Source: Umbelopsis isabellina
Lineage: Eukaryota; Mucoromycota; Umbelopsidomycetes; Umbelopsidales; Umbelopsidaceae
Assembly: GCA_016758905.1 (NCBI GenBank)
Contig: JAEPQZ010000020.1
Location: forward strand, 248,001-312,000
Direction: 5' to 3'
Length of the DNA stretch: 64,000 nucleotides
Part shown: piece by piece, positions 11,151 to 22,957 of the stretch
How positions within the stretch are numbered: the first letter of the stretch is position 1
Layout of the letters: every line of letters begins with the position of its first letter
Program-made: the position numbers and the translations under genes
The notes under the pieces: model-generated
The model's input: the letters and a program-made list of their open reading frames with translations, nothing else
What the model was told of the DNA's origin: nothing
Databases searched by the model: none

Positions 11151-11856
11151 ACACTTGTGTAATAAAACAAAGAGTATTTTTTGCTGATGATTTTCTGGTA
11201 TGCCTCGTTTTGCAATGGGACTTGTCACTGCAATAAGCCATCTACTGCTTTAACAGTCACATGTACCTATTTTCGTTATAAAATGATCACCCCATTCATG
11301 CGCGTCACACTCTGTTGCATCTCTGCAAGAGTGGGGCAACCAACCACTTTGACATGCACGGCAACCGTCATGTTGTTATATGCTTTGGTAGCCAAACACT
11401 GTAACACAACTTACTTGCATGTGGTGGTGCACTGCATAGCTTTGCATTCACTGTTTCCACATGACTTTGCAGTTAGCGAAAGGCTTTACGGTTCTTTGAA
11501 AAGGGGACCATGCTCTTTCTGTGATATTTTGGATAACGTAGCGACCTGGAAGGCTTTGCAGATTGTTGTATTGCTTTACAACTTCTCAAAGTCTGGTGCT
11601 CGTGTATTCCAAAGTATCAGGCCATTGCATACCGTGATTCACGTATGTTTTGGCCATCAGAGCAAAGATAATCTATTTGTGCAGAAAGGCTATCTCAAAA
11701 AGAAGGCTCTGTTAGCTATGGAGCCTTCCCCCTACGGGATGACAACGAAATGTGACTCACCGCATCACATTTTAATCGTCCCAAACTACTTTGATCGCAA
11801 TTCTTCTTGACCTTTGGCTTAAAATCCATCCGTACGACTAGCAAAAAGCTAATTCG
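11151..11856. other. Gene-free stretch left of retroelement remnant
   Basis: A 209-codon plus-strand frame (11181-11810) is rich in Cys, His and Phe with no recognisable motif and no start context. I do not call it a gene. It adjoins the retroelement remnant and may be decayed repeat-derived DNA. Confidence 0.5.
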
Positions 11857-12393
11857 TTGATCAGGAGACTAGGCAAAGTTGCCAACGCCCAATTTATATC
11901 CCACATCGAAAAGCTCACAATTTTGACAGTCTTTGAGCGGTTCATAAAGCGTAGTTCACCGGTCTTCTTAGTTACGAACAAAACAGGTGAAGTCCATTTT
12001 TGTGTTGACTATCGGCAGCTCAACAAGAAGACTGTGAGGGACACTTATCCTCTTCCTCATATTGATGAACTGTTGGATTCAATTGGAGGCTCAAAGGTGA
12101 TCTCTACCTTGGACGCTGCTTCTGATTTCTGGCAAACGGCCATGGAAGATCAGTCATCGCGAAAACGGAGTTCATACGCGCCGCGTGCTTTGCATGGTCC
12201 AGAGACCAGGTATGCTGCTACTCATCTCGAGGCATTGGCCTTGGTATGGGCGGTAAGGCATTTTCGTCATTTCTTAGCTGGTCGCAAATTTATTTTGAAT
12301 ACAGATCACGCAGGACTACAATATGCGTTCTCCAACCCAAGGCCGTCCGACAAGGTGATAAGATGGGTCGCAGATCTCATGGAGACTGGCTGA
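11857..12393 (+). mobile_element. Ty3/Gypsy LTR-retrotransposon remnant (fossil)
   Basis: Translated sequence shows reverse-transcriptase palm signatures (VDYRQLNKKTVRDTYPLP) and RNase H-type signatures (THLEALALVWAVRHFRHFL and the LNTDH element) in the order expected for Ty3/Gypsy pol. Gag, protease, integrase and terminal repeats were not recognised, and the element is clearly broken and partial. Age cannot be measured without flanking LTRs, but the family signatures remain easy to read, so it is probably not extremely ancient. Confidence 0.8.
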
Positions 12394-12435
12394 ACTACGA
12401 CGAACTGCTTTAAAAGCTGACACATTAACTCGACA

Positions 12436-12812
12436 TTGGTTGCGATTCATGGTCGCCTCCTTGTCCCCAGGAATTTCCTCCTCTTTTGCTCCTCTCTCCA
12501 ACTTTGTCCCCCCGTACTTTAGCTGTGCAAGAAAACAGATCTACTCATTATCTGAAAATATCTCAGATACACCACCAATCCTAATTTTAGTGGTAGAAAA
12601 ATACATGTCGTATTGGAGAGGAGGAGAGACGAGCAACATTTGGTTGCGATTCATGGCTCCCCTCCCTGGCGCTTGCCCTCCTTCAGACTTTTTCTGGGGA
12701 GCTCCTTTTTGCCTGCTTGTCGACTCGTCAACTGGGTGCGATTTATTCGTGCGCCCAGGTGGCTGTCAATATTTGCGAGAGCATAATAGAGAACGAAAAT
12801 TGGTTGCGATTC
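12436..12812 (+). repeat. Three copies of TTGGTTGCGATTC
   Basis: The 13-mer occurs at 12436-12448, 12640-12652 and 12800-12812 in the same orientation; the first two extend to TTGGTTGCGATTCATGG. The sequence between copies is C/T-rich and unrelated to known genes. Spacings are about 204 and 160 bp. This may be a decayed tandem array or a recurring module of a repeat next to the Gypsy remnant. Confidence 0.6.
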
Positions 12813-13513
12813 CTCTACAGGAATTTTTTTTTCTGTTGTTAAACAGATCAATCGTCGTATCTCTATTCGATGTCGACATCAAGTGAAGACTAACAGGAAA
12901 CCGTCTCGAACAATTAACAAGCAATACCGTTGTTCAACAGGAAGAAAAATGTTGTTACAGCATCCTAATAAATAAATTCGATTTACTTGGATTTTTTTAT
13001 AAGTATAGATGGACGTGACTCCATTGAATGACAATGTGGCGAAGGTGTTAGTTCATCGATTCTCACTACTTTCAATACATGCGAGAAACGGACGCTCAGA
13101 GTGCGTATCAAACTGAATATAAAAGGGTTGAATGTGGACAGTAGATTATGAAACAAGGCATACCACACATATTAAAACACGATGATGGAAGAGTTACTAC
13201 AACTTTTAGTTTGCGACTTTCAAGTAATTGGTCTACCCAACTTGATAATTCTGTAGACGCACAGTTAATGTACACATTGTCGCGAAGCTCACATAAAAAA
13301 AAGCCGTTCAATGCCTTTCGAGTCTATAAGAACCATCATCTTCATAAGACGAATTATTTGCACCTGTTTGTTCAAGCTTTTCACTAAATATCTGATAATG
13401 ACTGGAAATAGTCTTTGTTGGGACACGTAGCAAATGCCGTGCCATGAGGTTCAGGAACTAAAATTAATTGCGGAGCTGTTACAAATCAAGACCTTCGCAA
13501 CTCTTTAACCAGC
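12813..13513. other. Gene-free stretch
   Basis: AT-rich sequence without a recognised gene. The small frames here on both strands have no motif. The right part is the promoter of the PLC-like gene. Confidence 0.6.
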
Positions 13514-15088
13514 ATGGTGCGATTCCTGAGGACATGTTTTGCAGTAGCTGCAGGCGCGCTTGCGTTGACAACTGCTCAAGCAACTTCTGTACAGGGGAAA
13601 GATTCCTCCACTTCCCAGAGGTTGGTAACCAACTGACTTTTGCCATGCTGACTCCAATGTACCCTGACATATCTCCCGGGCGATCAGTTTCTCGGTCTCT
13701 GATTTACAGGTCTCGCCTCACGTCACTCCATCCTATGAGCCATGCAATGACTTTCCAGAGTACTGCCAACTCCCTATTGATTGGTCAGTTTGGCTCGGTG
13801 CTATAGGCTCCGGAAGCTCACATATCGATCAAGTTCTAACTCTAGATAATGGAAGTTGGGCGCAGTCTACCGATATCAGCTCATACGACTATCTTCGCAC
13901 TCAGCAGCGTCAAGTCACTTCTATGCTCGATGATGGTATTCGGCTGCTCCGCCTTGATTTGTGTGCCAGGTATGCGCAAGTGCAACTGATTTTTTGAAGG
14001 ACTCAACCGACTTATATGGTTTGTTTTCCAGAAGCGACGAACAGCCGTACATTTGTAGATCCGAAGAAAATGCAACAGCTTATATCACTCCATTCAAAAG
14101 CTACCTCGAAGAATCGTTCCAGTTTATGGTTGATCATCCAAAGCAAGCCATCATATTGCATCTGGAAGACAACCCGATGGATACGGTTGATATTCAGCAG
14201 ATTGAGCAAGTTATTGATGAAGTTTGCGTTGAATTAGCTAACCGCACATTGGGTGTGAAACACTTTCACTCCGGAGAAGTATGTACTTATAAAAACTGCA
14301 CCTCAGATAGTAGCCGCAATACTGACATTTGCAAACAGTGCCCGTGGATTTACACTATAGACGCTGCAGAGCCTTTGCCCACAATTGGAGAAGTGATTGG
14401 ATATGATCCCGACATGGCTCAATGGGAAGGCGATGGCGAAGATGTGGGTGTACAATCAAAAATGATCATCACGCATTCGCAAGACTTTATAAAGCCATAC
14501 GGCTACAAGGCCACCTATATGTCTCAGGTATGTTGCATATTAGCCTGCATATAGCTCGAAACTCATATATTCATGACAATTTGTCTTCATCAGCCGTTCT
14601 GGACATCCACATATGAACCTATTCAAGAATTTTCGCAGCTCAAATCCCGTCTACGTAAATTATGTAAAAAACCCATTGCCATTGAAGTGGTGGGCTCATT
14701 GTCTGTACCACCATCACAGTGCTCAGGCGACGAAAAATGCTTGAAGACCAAAGGAATTTTTGGAGAATCTAGCGTTTATACCCCATCTGGGCCAGGATCG
14801 TCGGCACCGTTAAGTGATAAGGGACTTTTGCTTGATGCATTGTTTTCGAAACAAGCATGCAACATGAACAGCATGCCAGAGCAAACCCGACTTGTCGCTG
14901 TGTCTGTCAATTTCTACGAAGAGAACTGGACTTTCTTAAAGAACCAGCAGCGCAAATGGCTTAAAGAGAACAGCCAAAAGCTTGAAAAAGTCAAATCTAC
15001 ACAGGAAAGTAAGCGTTACGAATCGCGAGAGACTGCAAGCAATAAGCAGGCACCTGCTCAGACATCGTCCTTGCACGATGAACTTTGA
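13514..15088 (+). CDS. Secreted PLC-like phosphodiesterase (PI-PLC X-type TIM barrel)
   Basis: Four exons: join(13514..13624,13710..13969,14032..14527,14594..15088), 453 residues. It begins with a clear signal peptide (RFLRTCFAVAAGALALTTAQA, cut near residue 23). The barrel then shows QQRQVTSMLDDGIRLLRLDL, the hallmark strand/helix of fungal PLC-like phosphodiesterases, and later AIILHLEDNPMD. The many paired cysteines fit an extracellular protein. The usual catalytic G(S/T)H motif after the first strand appears instead as LGAIGSGSSHID, so activity is uncertain. The C-terminal tail is charged and low-complexity. The exon 1 donor is TTG|GTAACC, weaker than the others. The gene converges on the CHFR-like gene. 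Confidence 0.75.
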
Positions 15089-15314
15089 GTAATAGTATGG
15101 TTGATGCTACTGCTTAACAAAAGATAACCCAACTATCAAAATACTCAACGATAAAATCATTTTTGCATTCCACATCTTTATCCAATGGTGGTATATGTAT
15201 GCTTTATATTATCCAATTTGGAGTATGCCTCTAGGCTTACTTTCTGTCATTTGAACTATGATGGTGGACCGGTTCGTTCTATATTGTGAGCAACTACAGT
15301 AGTTAGTTGAATTG

Positions 15315-17307
15315 TTAATTTGTATATGAAAAAGGAATGGACATACCGCATGCGTGATTACGTCTGAGAGCGTGGCCTATCGGAAGGTATAACGTTAGCA
15401 ATGAAGTTATGTGGCAAGTATCTTTGGTGTTGTTATTCACCTGTGTTGTGCCATTGTGTACGACATTCCTTGCCATACCAGCAGTTTTCTCTATTACGCA
15501 TACGTTCTGAAGCAAACATCGTAAACACATCCTAATCTTTTAAAAATGACAAGTGTCTGACCATCAGCTTACCTGGCATGCTATTCGGCGGTATACTCTT
15601 CCAGTAGCCAAACATTTGACCCCAAAAAACATCTACTTTGCAAGAAGCACAAGCCAAAAGGATTGATGATGGCCTAGCACTCGTCACCATCGACTCATTA
15701 CTGAGAGTCGCCAAATTAACATACATTAATCAGCAGTTTATTGCTTTGCGTGTACACTGCGTGTACACTCATTGAAGCAAGTTGTTACCTTGTTATCTCA
15801 AGTGGCTGTCGATAAGCACTGCAATGGTCTTGGGCCGCTGGGGTCATGTCTTGAGCAGCAGCTATGACAAACGCATCAACGGTACATCTAATGTAAACAA
15901 TTATAACATAATTTCTGGTTTTCTCACTTACAACATACGTAGGAGTCGTTGTCGAGCATGCTCATGCATTTTTGCCAAGCTTGGTCAAGTGTGATATTGG
16001 CAAATTCAAGGTATTGTCGGAGAAACTGGCGGTCTACGTTGTTCAGACAGTCTGAGGCATTGAAATTGGACTCTGAAGCTGACAGCTCAAATATTTGAGC
16101 AATAGGCATGTCAGTCAGCTTTCCGAGGTGGCTCCTGTCTGGTTGTTCACAGCCCCAATACAAATGGCAATATGTACGCTTACAGAATGAGCCTAAAAGT
16201 ATATTGTACTCTAAATTAGTGTCATCATCAGCCCAAATAGCCTCATTTTGAGTTGATGTCTTACAAGCCTAAGAATAATTGACGCTATTTAGTATTCTGC
16301 AAGTTCAAAAAAAAGCTCAAACATGCGTATTCCTACCTGTACAAGATTGGGTTGATCGTCTCTATAACGGGCAGGCATAAATTTTTCACAGTCATAGCAT
16401 CGAACGTGGCCAGGAGGAGTGGGTATGTCCCAACTGGTAGGCAGATTCGGTGTTATTTCAGGCTGGGCAGAAGCTGGTATTGGGGATGGACAAGTGTATC
16501 CAGTATTGTTATCAGGGGCACATGATCTGCATGGACTAAAACAACCCCAGGTAATGTTAGTTACACGCGGAGTGCCTGCTGAAAATTTTTTTGCACGCCT
16601 TACACTGGATACATCAGGTACCGACTGTCCCTTACTACCATATTCCTTGACGATCCATCGTGTGTAAAGTCCTAAAGGGTATTACCATGAATATTGGTAT
16701 AAGGCCAATTGCCTCGTTTATAAGCACCGATCACTCACAACATTGCTATTAATAACGTTCACCAAGTCGCTTGCATCCTTGTCTTCCTGACACCGCTCTA
16801 GCGCAGGATTTAACTTCAGATAAAGATTGATTATCTTGGTCATGGTATGATTGCGTCGTATGCCGATCACTTGCTCACGACATATGGGGCAATCCCGTTG
16901 ACTATGAAGACAAAACATGGCGTCGCGCAGCCTGGTTAGAAACCGACTGTGGATACTACACCCACCCACCCCTAATACTAATTATGTTATTGGTTTTACC
17001 TAGCCAGGTGCTGAGAATAACAAGACGCGCAGAAGACATGCAGGCAATTGACCAATGTGACAGGTTGATAATATATTTCTTGGCAGATGGCTATTTTGAG
17101 CAGCAGCATAAATTAGTGTACATTAATGCAAATATGGGATACTCAACCACCTGCAGCGCCACTTACCACAAGTCAAGTCAGTAACAACATCGTTCTATGA
17201 AATAGGGCATAATAAAAGGTTAGGGTTTAGCGGGAGGACCAAGGTTACAGTGTTATCATTACATCATCATCGATAGGGCTAAGTGCCATAGCTAAGGGGA
17301 GAGACAT
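15315..17307 (-). CDS. CHFR-like RING E3 ubiquitin ligase without FHA domain
   Basis: Ten short exons: complement(join(15315..15376,15441..15506,15573..15700,15789..15861,15932..16268,16337..16645,16739..16931,17000..17090,17167..17194,17263..17307)), 443 residues. The RING finger starts near residue 22 (LTCAICQEIYYQPVTL, NCLHVFCASC, DCPICREQV) and continues into NHTMTKIINLYLKLNP, as in CHFR. The C-terminal Cys-rich region carries CHLYWGCE, CASC, YWKSIPPNSMP and WYGKECRTQW followed by HALRRNHAC, all CHFR landmarks. CHFR proteins normally open with an FHA phosphopeptide-binding domain; only about 21 residues precede this RING. The junction at 16739/16645 uses a weak AAG acceptor and the first exon is predicted from phase alone. 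Role by homology: ubiquitin ligase of a mitotic stress checkpoint. Confidence 0.75.
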
Positions 17308-17589
17308 AACTAGGAAAAAGCACAAAGTGGGATGGGAAGAGAAACAGGAATATGGCCAGTCAAAATGGCGGTTACACTTGTGTTATCAACGAGCGTAGCA
17401 ACAGGTATTTTGCTTTTTACTTATTGCTTGCGCCTCCTGCTTTTTGGCTGGCCATGTTTTATTTTGCAAGGTGCTTAAAGCGGACTATGTTTTACGATAA
17501 TTTTAGTCCAAGTGAGACATGCTATTTTATCCAATATCGACTTACTAGACTAAATCCCTTCGCTTCTTACAGTCTTTCCTAAATCTTCA

Positions 17590-19178
17590 ATGCCAATCAG
17601 TCTGGCTAATGCTCGGCGACCGCCAATGCATGTCATGCTGTTTTGCATGGCTTTCATGCTGATCTTGGTATCTTTCAACCTGTTCAGCAACAAAGTGGCT
17701 AGTTTTACCTCGATGTCTAGCTCTAAATCCTATAACAACTCGTTTGCACTGCCCGATCATATATCGCCCGATGATCCAGTGAGAGCATGCTTTGTTGTGT
17801 TGGTTAGAAACTCAGAATTAAACGGCTTATTGTCGTCCATGCGTCAATTGGAGGATACATTTAACCGCAAGTTCAATTATCCTTATGTATTTTTGAACGA
17901 TGATGAATTCTCTCCCGAGTTTAAAGATCTGACGTCTGCTGCCACATCTGCCAAGGTGGAGTACGGCAAGGTGGATGCACAAATGTGGGGTTATCCGTCT
18001 TTCATCAATCAGACTATGGCGGCAGAAACCCGAACCCAGATGGCCGCTATAGGACTTCCATATGGGGGAAGTGAAAGCTACCGCCACATGTGCAGGTTAG
18101 TTGTCATAACACGTTTTACATCAATTAGCCCAAACACATATTTATGATATTTCATGGCGACAGATTCCAAAGCGGATTCTTCTTTAGACACCCTCTTTTG
18201 GATCAATACGATTATTACTGGCGAGTGGAGCCAGATGTGGATTTTACCTGTCAGATTGATTATGATGTATTTAAATACATGCGTAACAACGGCAAGAAAT
18301 ATGGTAAATTTTGGCACAGGAAAGCCCAAGCTTGTGTGAAATAAATTTGGATGGTGGTACTCATATAACCTTGATTGTGTGTAGGCTTCACCATTGCTTT
18401 TAGGGAATTTATGGGTACAGTTCCGACTCTGTGGGACACTATCCGAAATTTCAAAAAAGATCACCCAGAAGTCGCCGACAAGCTGCCTGCTAAGGGAGAT
18501 AGCTTGATCGATTTTGTTACGGATGATAATGGACAGACTTACAACGGATGCCATTTCTGGACCAATTTTGAGGTGGGTGCATTCACCTCGGCTGTACGAT
18601 AAATGACCTAGACATATTAATAACCAACCATCCTACAGATCGCTTCACTTGACTTGTGGCGATCCAATGACTATCTTAAATTCTTTGGCTATTTGGATAG
18701 AAGTGGAGGATTTTTCTATGAAAGGTGGGTACAGCTGACTCTGAGGCGGGAAGACCATGTGTAAACACTAAACCATGCATTTTTGTCTTGGCAGATGGGG
18801 AGATGCTCCGGTTCATTCAATTGCCGCTGCTTTGATGTTGCGCAAGAATGAATTCCACTTTTTCAATGATATCGGTTACAGGTAAGGCTGCTGCGCTGAT
18901 AGAGTCACCTTTCTACTTTTGAAGTGGATGAATCTAATCACATTGTTCGATATTTTTTTAGACACACTGCCTATCAGCATTGTCCAGTGGAACCTGAACA
19001 TCGAAGCCGCTGTGCTTGTAATCCAGACGACAATTTTGGTAAGTTAACGCAGATCACATCTGACTATATGAAACTGTCTGTCATGTTGCCAAGCGCTTTT
19101 ACTGAACTACTGCATCATGTTCCGACAGATTATGAGCCGAATCTGAGCTGCTACCGCAATTACGTATCAGCGTTCTAG
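17590..19178 (+). CDS. Alpha-1,2-mannosyltransferase, KRE2/MNT1 (KTR) family, GT15
   Basis: Seven exons: join(17590..18095,18164..18303,18385..18572,18639..18724,18795..18881,18962..19038,19129..19178), 377 residues. It is a type II Golgi protein with a signal anchor at about residues 14-30 ([17 protein letters not shown]). The GT15 catalytic domain has [32 protein letters not shown] with the family's essential acidic residues, [14 protein letters not shown] and [14 protein letters not shown]. It transfers mannose from GDP-mannose to O- or N-linked glycans of cell-wall mannoproteins. Length is close to the yeast catalytic core. It is head-to-head with the CHFR-like gene (282 bp between ATGs). 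Confidence 0.93.
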
Positions 19179-19716
19179 ACAATTTGGTTTTTTGTGTTCA
19201 ACTATGCGTGTTTCTGAATAATTTTGTTTTCTCTTTGTTCATGCTAAACGTAGATTCACTTGTACATATTTATGAATAAAAACACTCCTTTGATAGAAAT
19301 TCAAAAATTGCCTTCGCCACTGACAATGGGTCTGTCTGTTGAAGCTAATGAAGCCGAGCCCACCGAAGTTCAGTTCACTAACCATAACCAATGCCAAGCA
19401 AAAGCACGCGTTACACTACGATCATTGTTAATTGCTGCTGCGCATATGACAATAGAACGGTTAATTATGTACACTTTTGGCAATTTCAATGTCAAAGCGC
19501 CGTCTATTCACTGGATATATTCTACTTGGAACACTCTGTGGCGACAATATGGCTTGGTTGCCATTTCCGGCAATAAGTGGCCGTCTGTGACTGCTTTCAA
19601 ATATCCTTTTTAGGTCGGAACAGACCGACCGTGGTAGGCAATATATAATCCTTGCTATCGCGGAGGTCGCACTTTAATTTTGCAACACTCTCAGGTCTCC
19701 ACACTTTCTTTCCAAC
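19179..19716. other. Spacer with TATA box
   Basis: No gene; a 117-codon frame (19260-19613) lacks any motif. TATATAA at 19642-19648 lies 69-75 bp upstream of the first VC0807-like ATG and is a good core-promoter candidate. Confidence 0.6.
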
Positions 19717-20756
19717 ATGTATCTCGCCTATAAAGCTTACAAAAAACACCAACAAAAGAAGAAGGAAAGCGAAGCTTCAAAGGCAAATGGTCCTTATGAG
19801 CGCAGGCTGTCAGAAACATCAAAAGTAACCGAGCTCTCTATGGATTCTCATCCATCGACAACCGGTGGAGCTCCTCCTGCTTTCTCCTGGAAAGAAACGA
19901 AGCCAGGATCCACTAAACGACAATGGCTTATGCTCGGCGCCACACTTGTGGTTGATGTTGTTTTACCTATCATGCTATATGTAAGTTGGAACGCAAAAAA
20001 GAGTGCGTGGAAATTTTTTTTTACCTTTCACATATCTGATCTCGCTCTTGCTACCGTCATCAATAGTATATCCTCAAGGAACATATATCCCAACTGGCAG
20101 CTTTGTTGATTTCCAGTGCACCACCATGCGCCATGGTTATATTTCAAGCCATTTTCACACGCAGATTTGATCCTTTGGGAATAATCATCATCCTCAGTTT
20201 TGTTATCTCGGCCGCTGTGTCTGTGATCGATTCCAATCCTCGTATTCTGTTGTTCAAAGATTCCATCACAACTGGATGTCTTGGTACCATCTTTTTGTGC
20301 AGCCTTCTCCCTATCAACTTTTGGAAGATACATTTCAAGCCAATCACATTTGGCGTAGCATCTCAAATGCTGGCCACTCAGCCCAACGTACACTATTTGA
20401 AGAATGGTGAAATGATAGAACAAGGCCTTCCCGAATTCATTTGGGAAAATAGTCCAATATTCCGAAAGTGTCAACGTATTTTGACAGCTGGTTGGGGAGT
20501 GGCTCTTTTGCTGGAATTGGTGGCCAAGTTGATCATGTATTTCAGCAGCTTGACTGTCGATCAGCTTTTCCTTTACGGTAACGTAGTCGCTGGTGTGCTG
20601 TTGGGTTCCATGGGACTGGTTACCATGATTTTCAGTCACTTTACTCGAAAATGGACCAAGAATGAAATTGATCAGGTGAAGGAGAGGATCGAAGCTGAAG
20701 CTGCCATGCGTGCTAGTGCAGGCGAGAGCTATTCCAATGCTGCTGCCTCTGTGTAA
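19717..20756 (+). CDS. VC0807-like multi-pass membrane protein, copy 1
   Basis: Two exons: join(19717..19980,20067..20756), 317 residues. A basic, Ser/Thr-rich cytoplasmic head of about 65 residues precedes VVDVVLPIMLYYILKEHISQ. Then come repeated hydrophobic segments with the pattern LLISSAPP, RRFDPLGIIII, DSNPRILLFKDS and TTGCLGTIFL, which match the bacterial VC0807 family of uncharacterised integral membrane proteins. About five to six membrane spans are expected. The intron lies exactly after codon 88 (LY|Y), as in the next gene. Function is unknown. Confidence 0.75.
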
Positions 20757-21650
20757 AATAAGGCTCTGTTCAAGGCGCAAATTGGAAACACTAGAAAATA
20801 TACCCGAACGTACTCTGTAACACTAGACTTTAACACTAGATGATTTCTTCGTTTCCACTTATAGCATAAGATTTAAACTTACTTTTTTTGTACTTCTACT
20901 CTTTAACATAAAAGCCTAAAATGGAACATTATTATGCATATCTGCGTCAATGACTGTGAATCCCCCATCCGCTTGTGCTAAAACTAATCCTGACTCTTCA
21001 AAAATAAAGTTGAGGCTTGGACTTTCTGACGTCTTCCCCTTACGAGTTTTGGGTATATATAACCAAAAGAAGTGTCGGAGACTGACTGCAAGTTGCTGTA
21101 TGCAGTAGTTCATAGGAGATCTTACTGCATACTGGGGCATAAACATATGTCCAGTTACAACCATTCTCACAGATCACAGATCGCTTTTTATATATATAAT
21201 GAGATAACAACTTGCACGAGACTTTATTGACCCCGCGGCCGTTGATGTGTCACAAACATGATACATAAACTAACGAGAATGATAAAGAAAATCAGTAATA
21301 GCTTGGCACAAATATTGAAGTCTTGTACACAAAAGTTAGTTACCATGGACAGTCTACTTTGATATTCGGGGCTCTTTTACCACTTTGACCGTAAACTGGC
21401 CGACCTGTGGCTTGAACATGCAAAGTGCGGTCATACTAATATTTGCCCAGTTTAGGCCCGCGCGGAAGATGGAGATAAATGTGGCTTAATGTGGCTATGC
21501 AAACATTTTGGGCAGGAAGTCACCGAAGGGAGCTAACCCAAGTACCATGCTCTGCAAACAACTCTAAAGTCGCGTCATTATATAAGAAGTGAAGAAAGAT
21601 ACCTATTTTTTCAAACTTACACATCTTTCTTTTTTACACCACACAACAAC
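20757..21650. other. Spacer between VC0807-like paralogues, with TATA box
   Basis: 894 bp without a gene. TATATAAG at 21579-21586 lies 65-72 bp upstream of the second paralogue's ATG, followed by a C/T-rich leader (TTTCTTTTTTACACCACACA), a typical strong fungal promoter layout. Confidence 0.65.
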
Positions 21651-22957
21651 ATGCTAGCTTACCAGCTTTACAAAGGTTACAAACAGAAGCAGCAGGATCG
21701 GTCAAATGCTGGTTACGAACGTAAAACTTCCACCGAGTCAGATACAACGCCTCTTAACACAATGGATTTAGAGGAAGGAGGCGCACCAAAGCAGGGTATT
21801 AAGCGGGAAGGGACAATCAGTGAAGCTCAAATGAGTAAGAAGGCAGCTCGCAAAGCCTGGATGGCTTTGACTATCACGCTATTGATTGAAGTTATCCTCC
21901 CAGTCGCTCTCTATGTAAGGATTTCATACATTGACCATGAAGTTGTTTCATTTTTGTGCATGAACTCGGATGTTAAACTCGCCTCTTTCTCTAGTATATT
22001 CTCAAATCCCACATGTCAATGTTGGCTGCACTTTTGATTTCCAGTGCTCCCGCCATCCTTAGTGTTTTCGTCAAGGCTATCTGGTACCGAAGGGTCGATC
22101 CATTAGGTGTGCTTATTGTCGGCGGTTTTATTATTTCTGCCGCAATTTCTGTGATTGATGCCAATCCTCGTGTCCTTCTACTAAGAGAATCGTGCACTAC
22201 TGCCGCCATGGGCTTATTCTTCTTTCTCTCTCTTATTCCTATCAAAATCGGCAAATGGCAACTCAAACCCCTCAGTTACAGCGTTTCCTATCAAATGGCT
22301 GCTGCTGCTCCATCTGTGAGATTCATGCGAAACGGTGAAATGGTGGAGATGAAAAGACCAGAGTTTAACTGGCAATATATCAAGGTTTTCCGCAAGATCA
22401 TGCGAATCAACACTGTCCTTTGGGGTATTGCGCTATTGTCGGAGTTCACTGGCAAGCTCATCATGTACTTTAGTTCTCTTACTATCGACCAAATGGTGCT
22501 TTATGGTAATATCGTCCTCGGCTCGGTTATGGTTACTACGACTATCATTTCCGTTGTTCTCTCTATGAGAATGAGAAAGCTTATGATACCCGAGGTGGAA
22601 AAGGTCAAGCGTCAACTGGAAGTTGACGCTCAAGAATATTTGGCAAAGAACCAAGCTTATCAGACACCTTACGATCCTCAACCACCTATTCAAGCCGACG
22701 ACTACTCACGACCCCAGCCACCTTTTGCAGGTGCACCTGGCTACCAAAAGCCTCAATCTCCCTACCATAGCCCTCCGTCATACCCAAGACAACAGTCGCC
22801 TTATGAACGACCTGTATCACCATACGACCGTCCTGTTTCACCTTACCAGAACCTTCCTGCTCCAAGGCCAGTCTCTTATCATGCTCCTCCAGCTCCCGAG
22901 CATCACGGAGAGCCTCAACCATATGACCCCACTTATCAACCTGGTCAGATTGCGTAG
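21651..22957 (+). CDS. VC0807-like multi-pass membrane protein, copy 2
   Basis: Two exons: join(21651..21914,21995..22957), 408 residues. It is a tandem paralogue of the preceding gene: same head length, same intron after codon 88, and matching blocks such as LLISSAPA, RRVDPLGVLIV, DANPRVLLLRES, GKLIMYFSSLTIDQM and LYGN. Unlike copy 1 it carries an extra C-terminal tail of about 100 residues with repeated SPY and PPxY-like units (YERPVSPYDRPVSPY), likely cytosolic and able to bind SH3/WW-type partners. Function is unknown; the tail suggests divergence after duplication. Confidence 0.75.

Noticed and set aside
11181-11810. 209-codon open frame
   Set aside because: No domain, odd Cys/His/Phe composition, no start context; most likely chance or decayed repeat DNA.
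19260-19613. 117-codon frame between GT15 and VC0807-like genes
   Set aside because: No motif and overlaps the promoter with the TATA box.
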